64,000 nucleotides of DNA from Pedobacter planticolens (GTDB taxonomy: Bacteria; Bacteroidota; Bacteroidia; Sphingobacteriales; Sphingobacteriaceae): NCBI RefSeq assembly GCF_014172375.1, contig NZ_WNXD01000001.1, positions 868,001 through 932,000 on the forward strand. Reading direction: 5' to 3'. The first letter of the stretch is position 1. Each line of letters begins with the position of its first letter. This document shows positions 54,486 to 62,049 of the stretch, piece by piece. The notes beneath the pieces are model-generated. The model had not been told where the DNA came from. It did not search any database and was given only the letters and a program-made list of their open reading frames with translations. Position numbers and translations under genes: made by a program.

Positions 54486-55649
54486 ATGTTCAAATACCTT
54501 TTTAAAAGAGATACCCTATTTGCAACCCTAGCAGTGTTTTTAGTAATGGGAATGTTTGCCTTCCTGCCAATTAATACCCATTTTTTAGACCCTATCCATT
54601 TAGCCCTAAGCGATTTTGATTACAACGATCTCGCATACTCAAAAATGGATAAGAATAAAGACACACCTACAGATACAAACATTGTAATTGTTAATATAGG
54701 TTATGGCAACCGACAAGATATTGCCGCCATGATTGGTAAAGTAGCAGCACAACAACCCAAAGCAATTGGTGTAGATGTATTGTTCAATGAAAAGAAAGAT
54801 CCAGTAGGAGATAGCCTTTTACTAAAACTATTTTCTACCAATGCTAAACTAGTAACTGCCTTTAACTATACTGCCACCAATAATAAAGGATATTTCTATA
54901 CTCAAAGCATCAATAAAGGGTATGCCAACTTTGTTGGAGAAGAAGAAGGAGTAATTAGACATTTTACCCCGCACTTAGAAGAAGAGAATCTATCAGCTTT
55001 TGCTGCACAAGTTGTAAAACAAGCAGATCCTGAAAGTTATCAAGCCTTAATCAAAAGAAATAAACTAACCGAAACTATTAATTATACACGCAAAGCGGAT
55101 AAATATGTAGTTATAAACGGTATGGATTTAATTAATGGCAAAGCTGATAGCAGCCTCTTCGCCAATAAAATTGTTTTAGTAGGATATGTAGCCAGCACCA
55201 TAAACGATGTAGAGGATAAACACTTTACGCCAATGAATGAAAAATACACAGGCAAATCATTGCCAGATATGAATGGTATTTTTATCCATGCTAACATCAT
55301 CAGCATGATCCAGTCCCATCAATACATCCATCACTTACCCGCTTGGTTAATGTGGGCAATTGCATTCTTATTATGTTGGTTACACATGGCGCTCTTTATT
55401 AAAGATTATCTAGAAAACCACATCTGGTTTCACCTCATCGCAAAAATTGCACAAATCATTTCGGCTGTTTTCTTTGTATATTTAGGCTTGCTGAGTTTTC
55501 ATCAGTTTAATACACAAATGAACATGACCGCCACATTAGCAGCAATTATTTTAGCGGTAGATGTTCTCTATTTCTACGAAGCCTTCGCAATTTGGTTACA
55601 TAAGAAAAAAGGATTTAAAACAATTTTCACACATGGGAAACACAATTAA
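54486..55649 (+). CDS. CHASE2-domain membrane protein without output domain
   Basis: This 387-residue protein has one N-terminal membrane segment (LFATLAVFLVMGMFAFLPI). A large extracytoplasmic CHASE2 sensor follows (NIVIVNIGYGNRQDIAAMIG, QQPKAIGVDVLFNEKK, GVIRHFTP, KIVLVGYVAS, LPDMNGIFIHANIISMI). Three C-terminal membrane helices and a short basic tail end it. CHASE2 normally feeds a cyclase, kinase or phosphatase; none is attached. The gene overlaps the FecR/TPR gene by 17 bp, so signal output may pass through that or another partner. Confidence 0.9.
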   Translation: MFKYLFKRDTLFATLAVFLVMGMFAFLPINTHFLDPIHLALSDFDYNDLAYSKMDKNKDTPTDTNIVIVNIGYGNRQDIAAMIGKVAAQQPKAIGVDVLFNEKKDPVGDSLLLKLFSTNAKLVTAFNYTATNNKGYFYTQSINKGYANFVGEEEGVIRHFTPHLEEENLSAFAAQVVKQADPESYQALIKRNKLTETINYTRKADKYVVINGMDLINGKADSSLFANKIVLVGYVASTINDVEDKHFTPMNEKYTGKSLPDMNGIFIHANIISMIQSHQYIHHLPAWLMWAIAFLLCWLHMALFIKDYLENHIWFHLIAKIAQIISAVFFVYLGLLSFHQFNTQMNMTATLAAIILAVDVLYFYEAFAIWLHKKKGFKTIFTHGKHN

Positions 55650-56508
55650 TAAAATCCTTTTGCTTTTAGTTCTAGTTTGCTTAAGTCTATCCTCTTTCGC
55701 AGCAGAACCAGCCTTTATCGTATTTTACAATAGCGGAAAAGCAGTTAAAACAGTTTCAGGGAAATCTATCATCTTAAAAAAGGGCGATAATCTGTTAAGT
55801 ACCGATCAAATTAATATACCAGAGCAAACTCAATTGGTTTTAGTGTGCGCAAATTTTTCGGTAGTACAATTAAAAACTAAAGGGATATACACTATAAAAA
55901 CACTGTTGGCAAAGTGCAGTAAAGAAACAACCTCTGCATCATCTGCTTATTTTAAATACATCTGGCATTCATTTTCACATGCACATACAGCGCCAGAGAA
56001 AGACCCAAGAGCTTACATGCAAACTTACGGCGCAGCAAGCAGGGGCAGAGGAACATTAATCACAAAATTAAATGCAGATACCATTAACTATTATAATGGT
56101 TCACTTTCTATTGGTTGGTTACCTACCAAAGCTGTAAAAACCGAAGTATATAGTGCCGCAACAGATGGAGATTTACTGATAACAGGAAAACCTGCTACTT
56201 ACATTAAAATAGATTCAATAGCTGCGCAATTAAAAAAGTCAGGCAGTTATTTTTGGGAGATGCAAGGACAACAAAACCCTAAAAGGAAGTACTTAAAACT
56301 GTGGACTAAAGCAAGCTATCAAACAGCAATAACAAAGATTTTAAAAGGAGTAGTTGCAACTAGTTCAGCAGAAAAAGCATACCTAACGGGATTTATGCTA
56401 GAAGAGCGACATTTCTTAGGTGAAGCCTCAAAATATTATCAAAAAGCTCTTCAATTAGAGTCAAATAATCAAATTTATAAAAGTGCCTTTGCCAGATTTA
56501 CACCTTAA
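55633..56508 (+). CDS. FecR-like/TPR exported protein
   Basis: I start this 291-residue protein at ATG 55633 because MGNTINKILLLLVLVCLSLS then SFAAEP is a clean signal peptide; upstream codons lie inside the CHASE2 gene. Residues about 28-95 look like a FecR-type beta domain (KSIILKKGDNLLSTDQINIP, TQLVLV). A linker with Arg-Gly-Arg-Gly (AASRGRGTL) follows, and TPR-like helices end the protein (EERHFLGEASKYYQKALQLE). FecR, CHASE2 and caspase/CHAT proteases are often neighbours in other bacteria. Its role here is inferred as a scaffold or sensor. Confidence 0.75.
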   Translation: MGNTINKILLLLVLVCLSLSSFAAEPAFIVFYNSGKAVKTVSGKSIILKKGDNLLSTDQINIPEQTQLVLVCANFSVVQLKTKGIYTIKTLLAKCSKETTSASSAYFKYIWHSFSHAHTAPEKDPRAYMQTYGAASRGRGTLITKLNADTINYYNGSLSIGWLPTKAVKTEVYSAATDGDLLITGKPATYIKIDSIAAQLKKSGSYFWEMQGQQNPKRKYLKLWTKASYQTAITKILKGVVATSSAEKAYLTGFMLEERHFLGEASKYYQKALQLESNNQIYKSAFARFTP

Positions 56509-56569
56509 TTGGTTATAAATCAATTAAACACTCTATTTATCGCCAATTAACAACTGATAATTTTAAAAA

Positions 56570-56604
56570 TTTCTTAAAATTATCCTTTCAAAATTATATC
56601 TTTG
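56570..56604 (+). promoter_or_regulatory. promoter of the tRNA-Arg gene
   Basis: TATCTTTG (56597-56604) is an exact match to the Bacteroidota -7 consensus TAnnTTTG. A TTTC about 23 bp upstream (56570-56573) is a weak -33 box. Transcription would begin near 56610, 38 bp before the tRNA. Confidence 0.6.
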
Positions 56605-56647
56605 CAACATCATACAGAAATGGTATTCATTATTTTTGTTTTGACAC

Positions 56648-56721
56648 GCATCCATAGCTCAGCTGGATAGAGCACCGGTTTTCTAAACCGTAGGTCATAG
56701 GTTCGAATCCTATTGGGTGTA
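56648..56721 (+). tRNA. tRNA-Arg(TCT)
   Basis: The cloverleaf folds by eye. The acceptor GCATCCA pairs with TGGGTGT (two G-U pairs), and the D arm is GCTC / GAGC. The anticodon arm CGGT / ACCG has loop TTTCTAA (anticodon TCT). The T arm is ATAGG / CCTAT with TTCGAAT. The discriminator is A and CCA is not encoded. It reads arginine AGA codons. Confidence 0.95.
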
Positions 56722-56760
56722 CAAGCTCAATTAACACTTGTCAACTGGATTGACAAGTAA

Positions 56761-56792
56761 AAAAAAGCCACTTAGAAATAAGTGGCTTTTTT
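56761..56792. terminator. bidirectional terminator after tRNA-Arg
   Basis: AAAAAAGCCACTTA (56761-56774) and TAAGTGGCTTTTTT (56779-56792) form a 14-bp perfect stem with a GAAA loop. A/T tracts on both sides serve the tRNA and the convergent DUF3570 gene. Confidence 0.9.
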
Positions 56793-56809
56793 GTTTAATG
56801 AACTTTTTA

Positions 56810-58000
56810 TTATTTATACTTGATGTTCAATGATATAATATCAGAACTCATATTTATGTTCTTTGTGTAATGACCATATCGCAGTTCGAGCATGCTGATA
56901 CGTTGTAAACCAAGGATTCCTTTTGGTGGTGAAAAGCGAATGCCAGCGCCATAAAAGTTACTGTTGAACTTTGCTAAATCATAATTGCTATTGTAATATT
57001 GTTCTGCAGCAGTATGGGTCTGATAGGGTGCGAAATACTTGGCAGCTGTTTGGGTGTAGTACCTATAGAACGGACTGAGCGAAAAGAACGGTATAATTTT
57101 AATTGGTACTTCAATATCTGCCGTATGTGAGGTTAACCCCCAGTTATCTGTGTAAAAACGATAATAGGTTTTGATGATGAACATATCCCCAACAAAATAA
57201 TTGGCCCTAAAGCCTAAAGGGATTTTTAATCTACTATTAGGTAAATTTTCTTGGTGTACAGAATTATCTTTGAAATAAACCCTGTGAAACGGTAGACTCA
57301 AATATCCATTTTGTTGTACCAAATCTGCTAGAAACATGACCTGAAACCTATCGTTGATGATTTGCGAGTAGGAAAGTGAACCAGCAAAAGTATTTCGAGC
57401 TGCAGAACCATATTGATCATGACCCATCACATTTGTTCGCAGCTCTACAGGTTGGATGAGCGTTACCTGATCAAGATAGGTCTGTAACTTGGCGGTAAAT
57501 TCTCCGCTTCTGTCTTTTGTTTTTGCCGAAAAGCTGATGTTAGCCCCAAACGATTGGTAGTCGAACTCAGTTGATGAAGAAAGCCCAAATGCCAAAGTAG
57601 TTCCCTTTTTTTCATTTTCTATGCTCCAGCTTAACGAAGGGTACAGTCTAGTATCGGCATGTGAGGCCGAAGAGTTGGCCTGAAGATCGATTTTATCAGA
57701 TGATGCTGAAGTATAATGATCTATACCAACTTCCAGACCGAAGGTATGTTTACGTGATTTGGAGTCGTACTTAACCAGTTTTACGTCGAAAACATTAGCA
57801 ATATCTGTAAGTTTTTGTGAGCCGATACCGCCAGTTACAGCTGCATTATTTCCATTTTGGGTATAATAGCTCGATACCAAGTTGACTTCTTCGAGCTTCA
57901 GTTTCCTGCTCTGAAAACCCGCTGTGTCCTTTGGTGTAGTTTGTGCAAAGGAATGAAGTAATGCAAAAACTGCTGTTGCGGTAAGAAATATTTTTTTCAT
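56810..58000 (-). CDS. DUF3570 outer-membrane beta-barrel protein
   Basis: This 396-residue exported protein has a signal peptide to about residue 19 (LLHSFAQ). It contains many alternating amphipathic strands and ends LNIKYK, as outer-membrane barrels do. The text LEVGIDHYTSASSDKIDLQ, HADTRLYPSLSW and SLSPFYRYYTQTAAKYF fits DUF3570. In Bacteroidota this family travels with thioredoxin, ApbE and DUF4266 genes, exactly as here. The cargo or partner is unknown. It is last in a four-gene minus-strand operon, 12 bp after DUF4266. Confidence 0.85.
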   Translation of the reverse strand: MKKIFLTATAVFALLHSFAQTTPKDTAGFQSRKLKLEEVNLVSSYYTQNGNNAAVTGGIGSQKLTDIANVFDVKLVKYDSKSRKHTFGLEVGIDHYTSASSDKIDLQANSSASHADTRLYPSLSWSIENEKKGTTLAFGLSSSTEFDYQSFGANISFSAKTKDRSGEFTAKLQTYLDQVTLIQPVELRTNVMGHDQYGSAARNTFAGSLSYSQIINDRFQVMFLADLVQQNGYLSLPFHRVYFKDNSVHQENLPNSRLKIPLGFRANYFVGDMFIIKTYYRFYTDNWGLTSHTADIEVPIKIIPFFSLSPFYRYYTQTAAKYFAPYQTHTAAEQYYNSNYDLAKFNSNFYGAGIRFSPPKGILGLQRISMLELRYGHYTKNINMSSDIISLNIKYK

Positions 58001-58012
58001 CTGATTTACTAA

Positions 58013-58249
58013 TTAGTTACAACCACAACCACCACCACTCTTGCCAGAGTTGGCTCCCGAAGCACCTTCGCGATAACCCTGAAAACTTAACTCTGTTTTT
58101 TCAATTTTTCTATTACCAAGAATCATTTCCGCATCATTTAATCGGTTTTTCTGATATTCTTTTACTGCTGTGCATGAAGAAACAACTGTAGCTGTACTGC
58201 CTAATGCTAATGTGAACACTAGTGCCTTTTTTATGTTTTTTGTTCTCAT
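58013..58249 (-). CDS. DUF4266 small lipoprotein
   Basis: This 78-residue lipoprotein has the lipobox VVSSC (Cys about residue 26) followed by TAVKEYQKNRLNDAEMI. It ends GYREGASGANSGKSGGGCGC then N, a Gly-rich tail with two terminal cysteines. This is the DUF4266 pattern. The Cys-x-Cys tail could bind a metal or form a disulfide handled by the neighbouring thioredoxin. It overlaps ApbE by 4 bp (58246-58249). Confidence 0.87.
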   Translation of the reverse strand: MRTKNIKKALVFTLALGSTATVVSSCTAVKEYQKNRLNDAEMILGNRKIEKTELSFQGYREGASGANSGKSGGGCGCN

Positions 58250-59181
58250 TTGAGGTTGATATTTTTACTGGTGTAAATCTTGTTGTTATCGTCTATAATA
58301 ATGCAGCCTAAGTAATTAATCTGGTTAATCATATCTAGACCAGCCGAAATACCCATAATGGTAACTGGGGTTGCCATGGCATCTGCTATCTCAGCATTCG
58401 GACTAATAATAGTAACACTCTTAATCCCAGTTACGGGTAGTCCCGTTTTGGGATTGATGGTATGAGAATACTTTTTACCATTGATCTTTATAAACTTCTC
58501 ATAATTTCCTGAAGTGGCTATTGCCATATCAGTAACGTTAAGATAGGAGAAAGGCGTTTTTGCATGGTCTGGATTTGAGATTCCAATTGTCCATGGTTCG
58601 CCATTTGGCTGATTACCCCAAGTGGTAAGGTCGCCAGAAGCATTCACAATGCCAGATTGAGCACCTTCTTTTTTTAACAAAGCTTTCGCCATTTCTGCAG
58701 CGTAACCTTTACCTATACCTCCAAATCCAATACGCATGCCCTTTTCCTTTAACATCACCGTACAGTTTTCAGGGTTAAGAATAATATTTTGATAGTTGAT
58801 TAGTCTGACCATGGATTTAGCTGTTTCAGCATCAGGCAAACGGTCCATCGTTCTGTCGAAGTTCCATAGTTTTTTGTCAACAGAGCCATAAGTAAGGTCA
58901 AAGGCTCCATCGGTAATAGAAGAGATTCTCATTGCCCTTTCAATCAATTGGTAAACCTCGAGGTCTACTTTTACTGGAGCGATGCCTGCATTTGCGTTAA
59001 TTCGATTTGTTTGGCTACTCTCATCAAAGGTGGTAAACAACTTTTCGATCCTCCTAATTTCATTAACAGCCATTTCCATTTTCTGCTGCGCCCACATTTC
59101 ATCATCAGCAACAATGGTGAGCTCAAAAGAATTTCCCATTAGGCGTTCGGTTCTCTTAAATGCTCTTTCAATGTTAATCAT
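58246..59181 (-). CDS. apbE: FAD:protein FMN transferase (ApbE)
   Basis: ApbE attaches FMN from FAD to Thr/Ser of redox proteins. I start at ATG 59181, one base after the thioredoxin stop, giving 311 residues; a longer frame to 59253 would run inside thioredoxin. Core segments are GNSFELTIVADDE, FDLTYGSVDKKLWNFD, FGGIGKGYAAEMAKALL, NASGDLTTWGN and HTINPKTGLP. No export signal is visible at this start, which is unusual because most ApbE proteins act outside the cytoplasm. The flavin acceptor is not obvious in the window. Confidence 0.9.
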   Translation of the reverse strand: MINIERAFKRTERLMGNSFELTIVADDEMWAQQKMEMAVNEIRRIEKLFTTFDESSQTNRINANAGIAPVKVDLEVYQLIERAMRISSITDGAFDLTYGSVDKKLWNFDRTMDRLPDAETAKSMVRLINYQNIILNPENCTVMLKEKGMRIGFGGIGKGYAAEMAKALLKKEGAQSGIVNASGDLTTWGNQPNGEPWTIGISNPDHAKTPFSYLNVTDMAIATSGNYEKFIKINGKKYSHTINPKTGLPVTGIKSVTIISPNAEIADAMATPVTIMGISAGLDMINQINYLGCIIIDDNNKIYTSKNINLK

Positions 59182-59182
59182 G

Positions 59183-59620
59183 TTATTTATTTGCATCACA
59201 GATCTTTTTAAGCTCATTTGTAAATTCGGCAGCTGTTTGGTCTGGTAGACCATCGTAGGTTTTAATTACTTTGCCATTGGAGTTAAGAATCAAGGTAAAT
59301 GGAAATTTTCCCTGCGGATTATATTTGTCCGCCAAACTTTCATTCTGCTTTTTGACGGCTGTTAAAGGCTGGTTTTTCTTGTTCCTCGGAAAATCGGCAT
59401 TAATAAGTATAAGATTAGCATTTGCCATTTTTAGAAATGCTTGGTCTGCAAAGATTTCACTGTGCATTCTGATGCATGGTCCACACCAATCTGAGCCAGA
59501 GAAATTGAGCAGAATCAACTTATGCTGATCAGCACTGTTTTTTTTTGCTACTTCAAAACTAGTTTCCCAAGGTATTGTAGATGAGATTGCAACGAGTGCT
59601 ATGAATAGTAAATGTTTCAT
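59183..59620 (-). CDS. exported thioredoxin-family protein
   Basis: This 145-residue protein has a short signal peptide (MKHLLFIALVAISST). The thioredoxin fold carries the active site SGSDWCGPC at about residues 43-51, in LILLNFSGSDWCGPCIRMH, and FPFTLILNSNGKV provides the cis-Pro. It fits the DUF899/thioredoxin_7-like group. It is first in the operon with ApbE, DUF4266 and DUF3570, suggesting disulfide reduction in the envelope for one of them, perhaps the Cys-x-Cys tail of DUF4266. Confidence 0.88.
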   Translation of the reverse strand: MKHLLFIALVAISSTIPWETSFEVAKKNSADQHKLILLNFSGSDWCGPCIRMHSEIFADQAFLKMANANLILINADFPRNKKNQPLTAVKKQNESLADKYNPQGKFPFTLILNSNGKVIKTYDGLPDQTAAEFTNELKKICDANK

Positions 59621-59665
59621 AATAAATAAAATTAAAGTATTTGTTTTTCAATACGTTATATTAAT

Positions 59666-60376
59666 TTAGCCTACCAATTTTGCAATACCAAATGCTGCCG
59701 CTGCCGCTATAAGCCCAATCATAGTCACTTTCAGTGCCCCCATAATGGGTGGTTGTGCAGTTACTTTGCTTTTAAAATAGCCAAAAATAAAAAGACAAAG
59801 AGTGGTAAAGATAGCCGATACGATAAGCCCATTTTCAGGAGTTTTAGTAAAAAAATAGGCTGAAAGAGGTAGTAATCCTCCTATAAAATAGGCAATCCCA
59901 ATGGTTAGCGCCGAGTTTCTAGCCCTATTGGGATTTGGTTCTTCTAACCCCAGTTCAAATTTCATCATGAACTCTACCCACTTGGTCTTATCCTGTGATA
60001 GTTCTTTTGCCAGCACATCCTGTCCCTGCTCACTTATGCCGTAGCCAGCAAAAATATCTTTAACCTCTTGCATTTCTTTTTCTGGTATATGCTCAACCTC
60101 ATTGTATTCTCTTTTTAGCTCGCTTTGGTAATGTTCCTGTTCAGTTTTGCCGGCAAGATAACCACCTAAGCCCATTGCAATACAACCAGCCACAATTTCG
60201 GCAATCCCAGCGGTTATGATAATAGAATTATTGCTTACTGCACTACTCAGGCCTGCGGCCAAAGCAAAGGGAACTGTCAATCCGTCACTCATTCCTATCA
60301 CCACATCGGTAATAAAATCCGAACTTTTTAAGTGCTCTTCTTGGTGGTGACCCATAAAATGATCCTGTTTACTCAT
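59666..60376 (-). CDS. VIT1/CCC1-family metal transporter
   Basis: This 236-residue membrane protein moves Fe2+ or Mn2+ out of the cytoplasm or into storage. Family text is DVVIGMSDGLTVPFALAAGL, IVAGCIAMGLGGYLAGKTEQ and EMQEVKDIFAGYGI in the cytoplasmic metal-binding loop. Paired helices follow (YFIGGLLPLSAYF, ENGLIVSAIFTTLCLFIFGY). Five helices are visible, as in the family. It starts one base after the stop of a decayed cytochrome b561-like reading frame, so it was once its coupled partner. Confidence 0.92.
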   Translation of the reverse strand: MSKQDHFMGHHQEEHLKSSDFITDVVIGMSDGLTVPFALAAGLSSAVSNNSIIITAGIAEIVAGCIAMGLGGYLAGKTEQEHYQSELKREYNEVEHIPEKEMQEVKDIFAGYGISEQGQDVLAKELSQDKTKWVEFMMKFELGLEEPNPNRARNSALTIGIAYFIGGLLPLSAYFFTKTPENGLIVSAIFTTLCLFIFGYFKSKVTAQPPIMGALKVTMIGLIAAAAAFGIAKLVG

Positions 60377-60377
60377 A

Positions 60378-60545
60378 TTATTTTACTCTATTGATCATGT
60401 CTGAAATAATTCCTCTTTTATCTTTTCATTCTGCTAACAATACACCAATAATATGAAGAACGATAAAAGCGAGTATAATGTACATGGAAAATTCGAGTAT
60501 TTTATTTAGTGAATGGCTAATCAATTTTGTAAGAATAGGCTTGAA
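60378..60545 (-). pseudogene. 3' remnant of a cytochrome b561-like gene
   Basis: The minus strand reads ISHSLNKILEFSMYIILAF, then IVLHIIGVLLAE, an in-frame TGA at 60426-60428, then KDKRGIISDMINRVK and TAA at 60378. The membrane helix with LHIIGV and the GIISDMIN tail match the end of b561-type cytochromes. The rest is lost (upstream TAA at 60546). The stop lies one base before the VIT1 ATG, a spacing that suggests a once-coupled pair. Confidence 0.6.
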
Positions 60546-60780
60546 TTATGAAGATATACTGAAGATTAATAAATTAAGCAATTATTATCTAGCATAGCCA
60601 ATAGAGTTAATGTGTATTTTACGGTAAAATTCATTCCAGTTTAGCACAAATTATATACTGGTTCCTTTGGTTCGAAAACTATCCTGTTGGGTTGCACTCG
60701 AACTCTTCAAACGATGCTAAAAGCCTTAAATCTTCCAATAAGCGGTTCGTACTGGATACTTCTGGGTGTACAAACCAGAA

Positions 60781-60810
60781 AAAAACTTCCCCATATGGGA
60801 AGTTTTTTTA
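60781..60810. terminator. intrinsic terminator
   Basis: AAAAACTTCCC (60781-60791) and GGGAAGTTTTT (60797-60807) form an 11-bp stem with loop CATAT and a T run. It stands just beyond the stop-proximal end of the small gene at 60821-61018 and can serve minus-strand transcripts. The 380 bp before it (60400-60780) hold the decayed cytochrome gene and no other clear feature. Confidence 0.8.
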
Positions 60811-60820
60811 GTTTTAATGC

Positions 60821-61018
60821 TTATAGCCTTTTTTGGGCTTCCTCTATGTACTTTTCCGCTAGTATAACTTGTTGCTTAATTGCCATTTTAAGAAATTTTT
60901 TTATGAATTCTAATGGTATTACAGCCTCTTCTTCTGTCATTTCTGTGCCGTGAGCTTTTAGTATTTCAACAGCTTTTTGAGGCGTAATTCTACTGTTTTC
61001 GACATCTGGATAATACAT
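60821..61018 (-). CDS. small hypothetical protein
   Basis: This 65-residue protein begins MYYPDVENSRITPQKAVEIL, then KAHGTEMTEEEAVIPLEFIK, a fully helical, charged sequence. Short proteins with a similar PQKAxxILKxHG opening are common in Bacteroidota accessory DNA, from memory. There is no domain assignment or signal peptide. It ends beside a strong terminator and starts about 175 bp after the last gene of the KAP locus, so it may belong to that locus. Confidence 0.6.
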   Translation of the reverse strand: MYYPDVENSRITPQKAVEILKAHGTEMTEEEAVIPLEFIKKFLKMAIKQQVILAEKYIEEAQKRL

Positions 61019-61194
61019 AGTTTTAATTTTTAATATGCATTTATAACGCCTTAAATTAACTTTTGGACATAAGTTGAATGGCTAACTTGCTCATTTTTTA
61101 AAACGTTCGATATTTGTTCGTCTGGGTTTAAAAATGGTTGATGATATTTACATAAAATGCTTAAGTACCTTAAAATATTGACGGATTATTTACC

Positions 61195-62049
61195 TTAATC
61201 AATTATTCGTAAATGGGCGTGGTGTTTTCTGTGGAGCCTGAAGCCTTGGGCATCGAAATATTCGCTCCCTGTCATCTTCATATAGGTGATTATCCTAAAA
61301 AGGTCATCTTTGAGCATCTGCTCGTCAAGGTTCACTGATTTAACCTGAAGGAAATTAATGAAATTATCCTGACTGCCAAAAATCTGTTTGTAGAAAGGCT
61401 CTGCCACGTGAAGAGTTGCATCAGGAAAGTCTTTGCTTTCGGTAAGGTAAAGTGGTCGGATGAAATTATGCAGATAGAAAAACCTGGACCTGTCGTCCTC
61501 CAGTTTTGCTTTGACGAGTTTAAGGGATTTGTCGCTCAAATAAATTTTGCTATTATCAAGTCCTGAAATGCAGCTATAAAGGAGCATCATACTCGAATCA
61601 TCAAGTGTGTGTTCTGCAAGATACCTGCTAAGATAACTTTCATTGAAAGCTAAGATTTCAGTTGCGCTGAAAATTGATGCGATGTGCCTCGATTCAAAGG
61701 TATTAGAGTGTCTATACTGTTCCAAGATGAACATACCAAGCATATGCGCTGTTCTAGCATAGGGCTCTACTGCACCGTCGGAAAGTATCTGGGCAATGGC
61801 CATCCGTTTTGCTCGAAATTCGATAGATTCAAGATAAGAGTTTTCCTTAGTCAATAGGTCGATAAATACCTTGATTGCAGAATTTGAAAACTTGGATTTC
61901 TCGATCAGTACCAATGTAATTTCCAGATAAGATTTGAAATGTCCCAATGTCGACGGCGGACCTGCATTTTGCAGCTGCTTCAACATGGATTCATCTTGGT
62001 TCTTTTCTATGACATCCAATATAAGTTTTGCTCTTTTAGATAGAATCAT
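61195..62049 (-). CDS. helical partner or C-terminal part of the KAP NTPase
   Basis: This 284-residue helical protein has no recognised catalytic motif (it begins MILSKRAKLILDVIEKNQ and ends HRKHHAHLRIID). Its ATG overlaps the KAP stop by 4 bp (ATGA, 62046-62049). The junction TFAQAITP / MILSKRAKLILDVIEK reads like the continuous C-terminal helical region of many KAP proteins. So it may be a separate coupled subunit or the second half of a gene split by a frameshift. Confidence 0.6.
   Translation of the reverse strand: MILSKRAKLILDVIEKNQDESMLKQLQNAGPPSTLGHFKSYLEITLVLIEKSKFSNSAIKVFIDLLTKENSYLESIEFRAKRMAIAQILSDGAVEPYARTAHMLGMFILEQYRHSNTFESRHIASIFSATEILAFNESYLSRYLAEHTLDDSSMMLLYSCISGLDNSKIYLSDKSLKLVKAKLEDDRSRFFYLHNFIRPLYLTESKDFPDATLHVAEPFYKQIFGSQDNFINFLQVKSVNLDEQMLKDDLFRIITYMKMTGSEYFDAQGFRLHRKHHAHLRIID

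Noticed and set aside
58013..58249. DUF4266 tail as the flavinylation target of ApbE
   Set aside because: The tail reads SGAN rather than the known Ser/Thr-Gly-Ala-Ser/Thr acceptor pattern.
60669..60775. tRNA 3'-end-like words (GGTTCGAAAAC; TGGGTGTACAA) as an attachment-site copy of tRNA-Arg
   Set aside because: Only 11 bases match the tRNA end, and there is no integrase, so the case for an integrated element from 56721 to 60775 is too weak.
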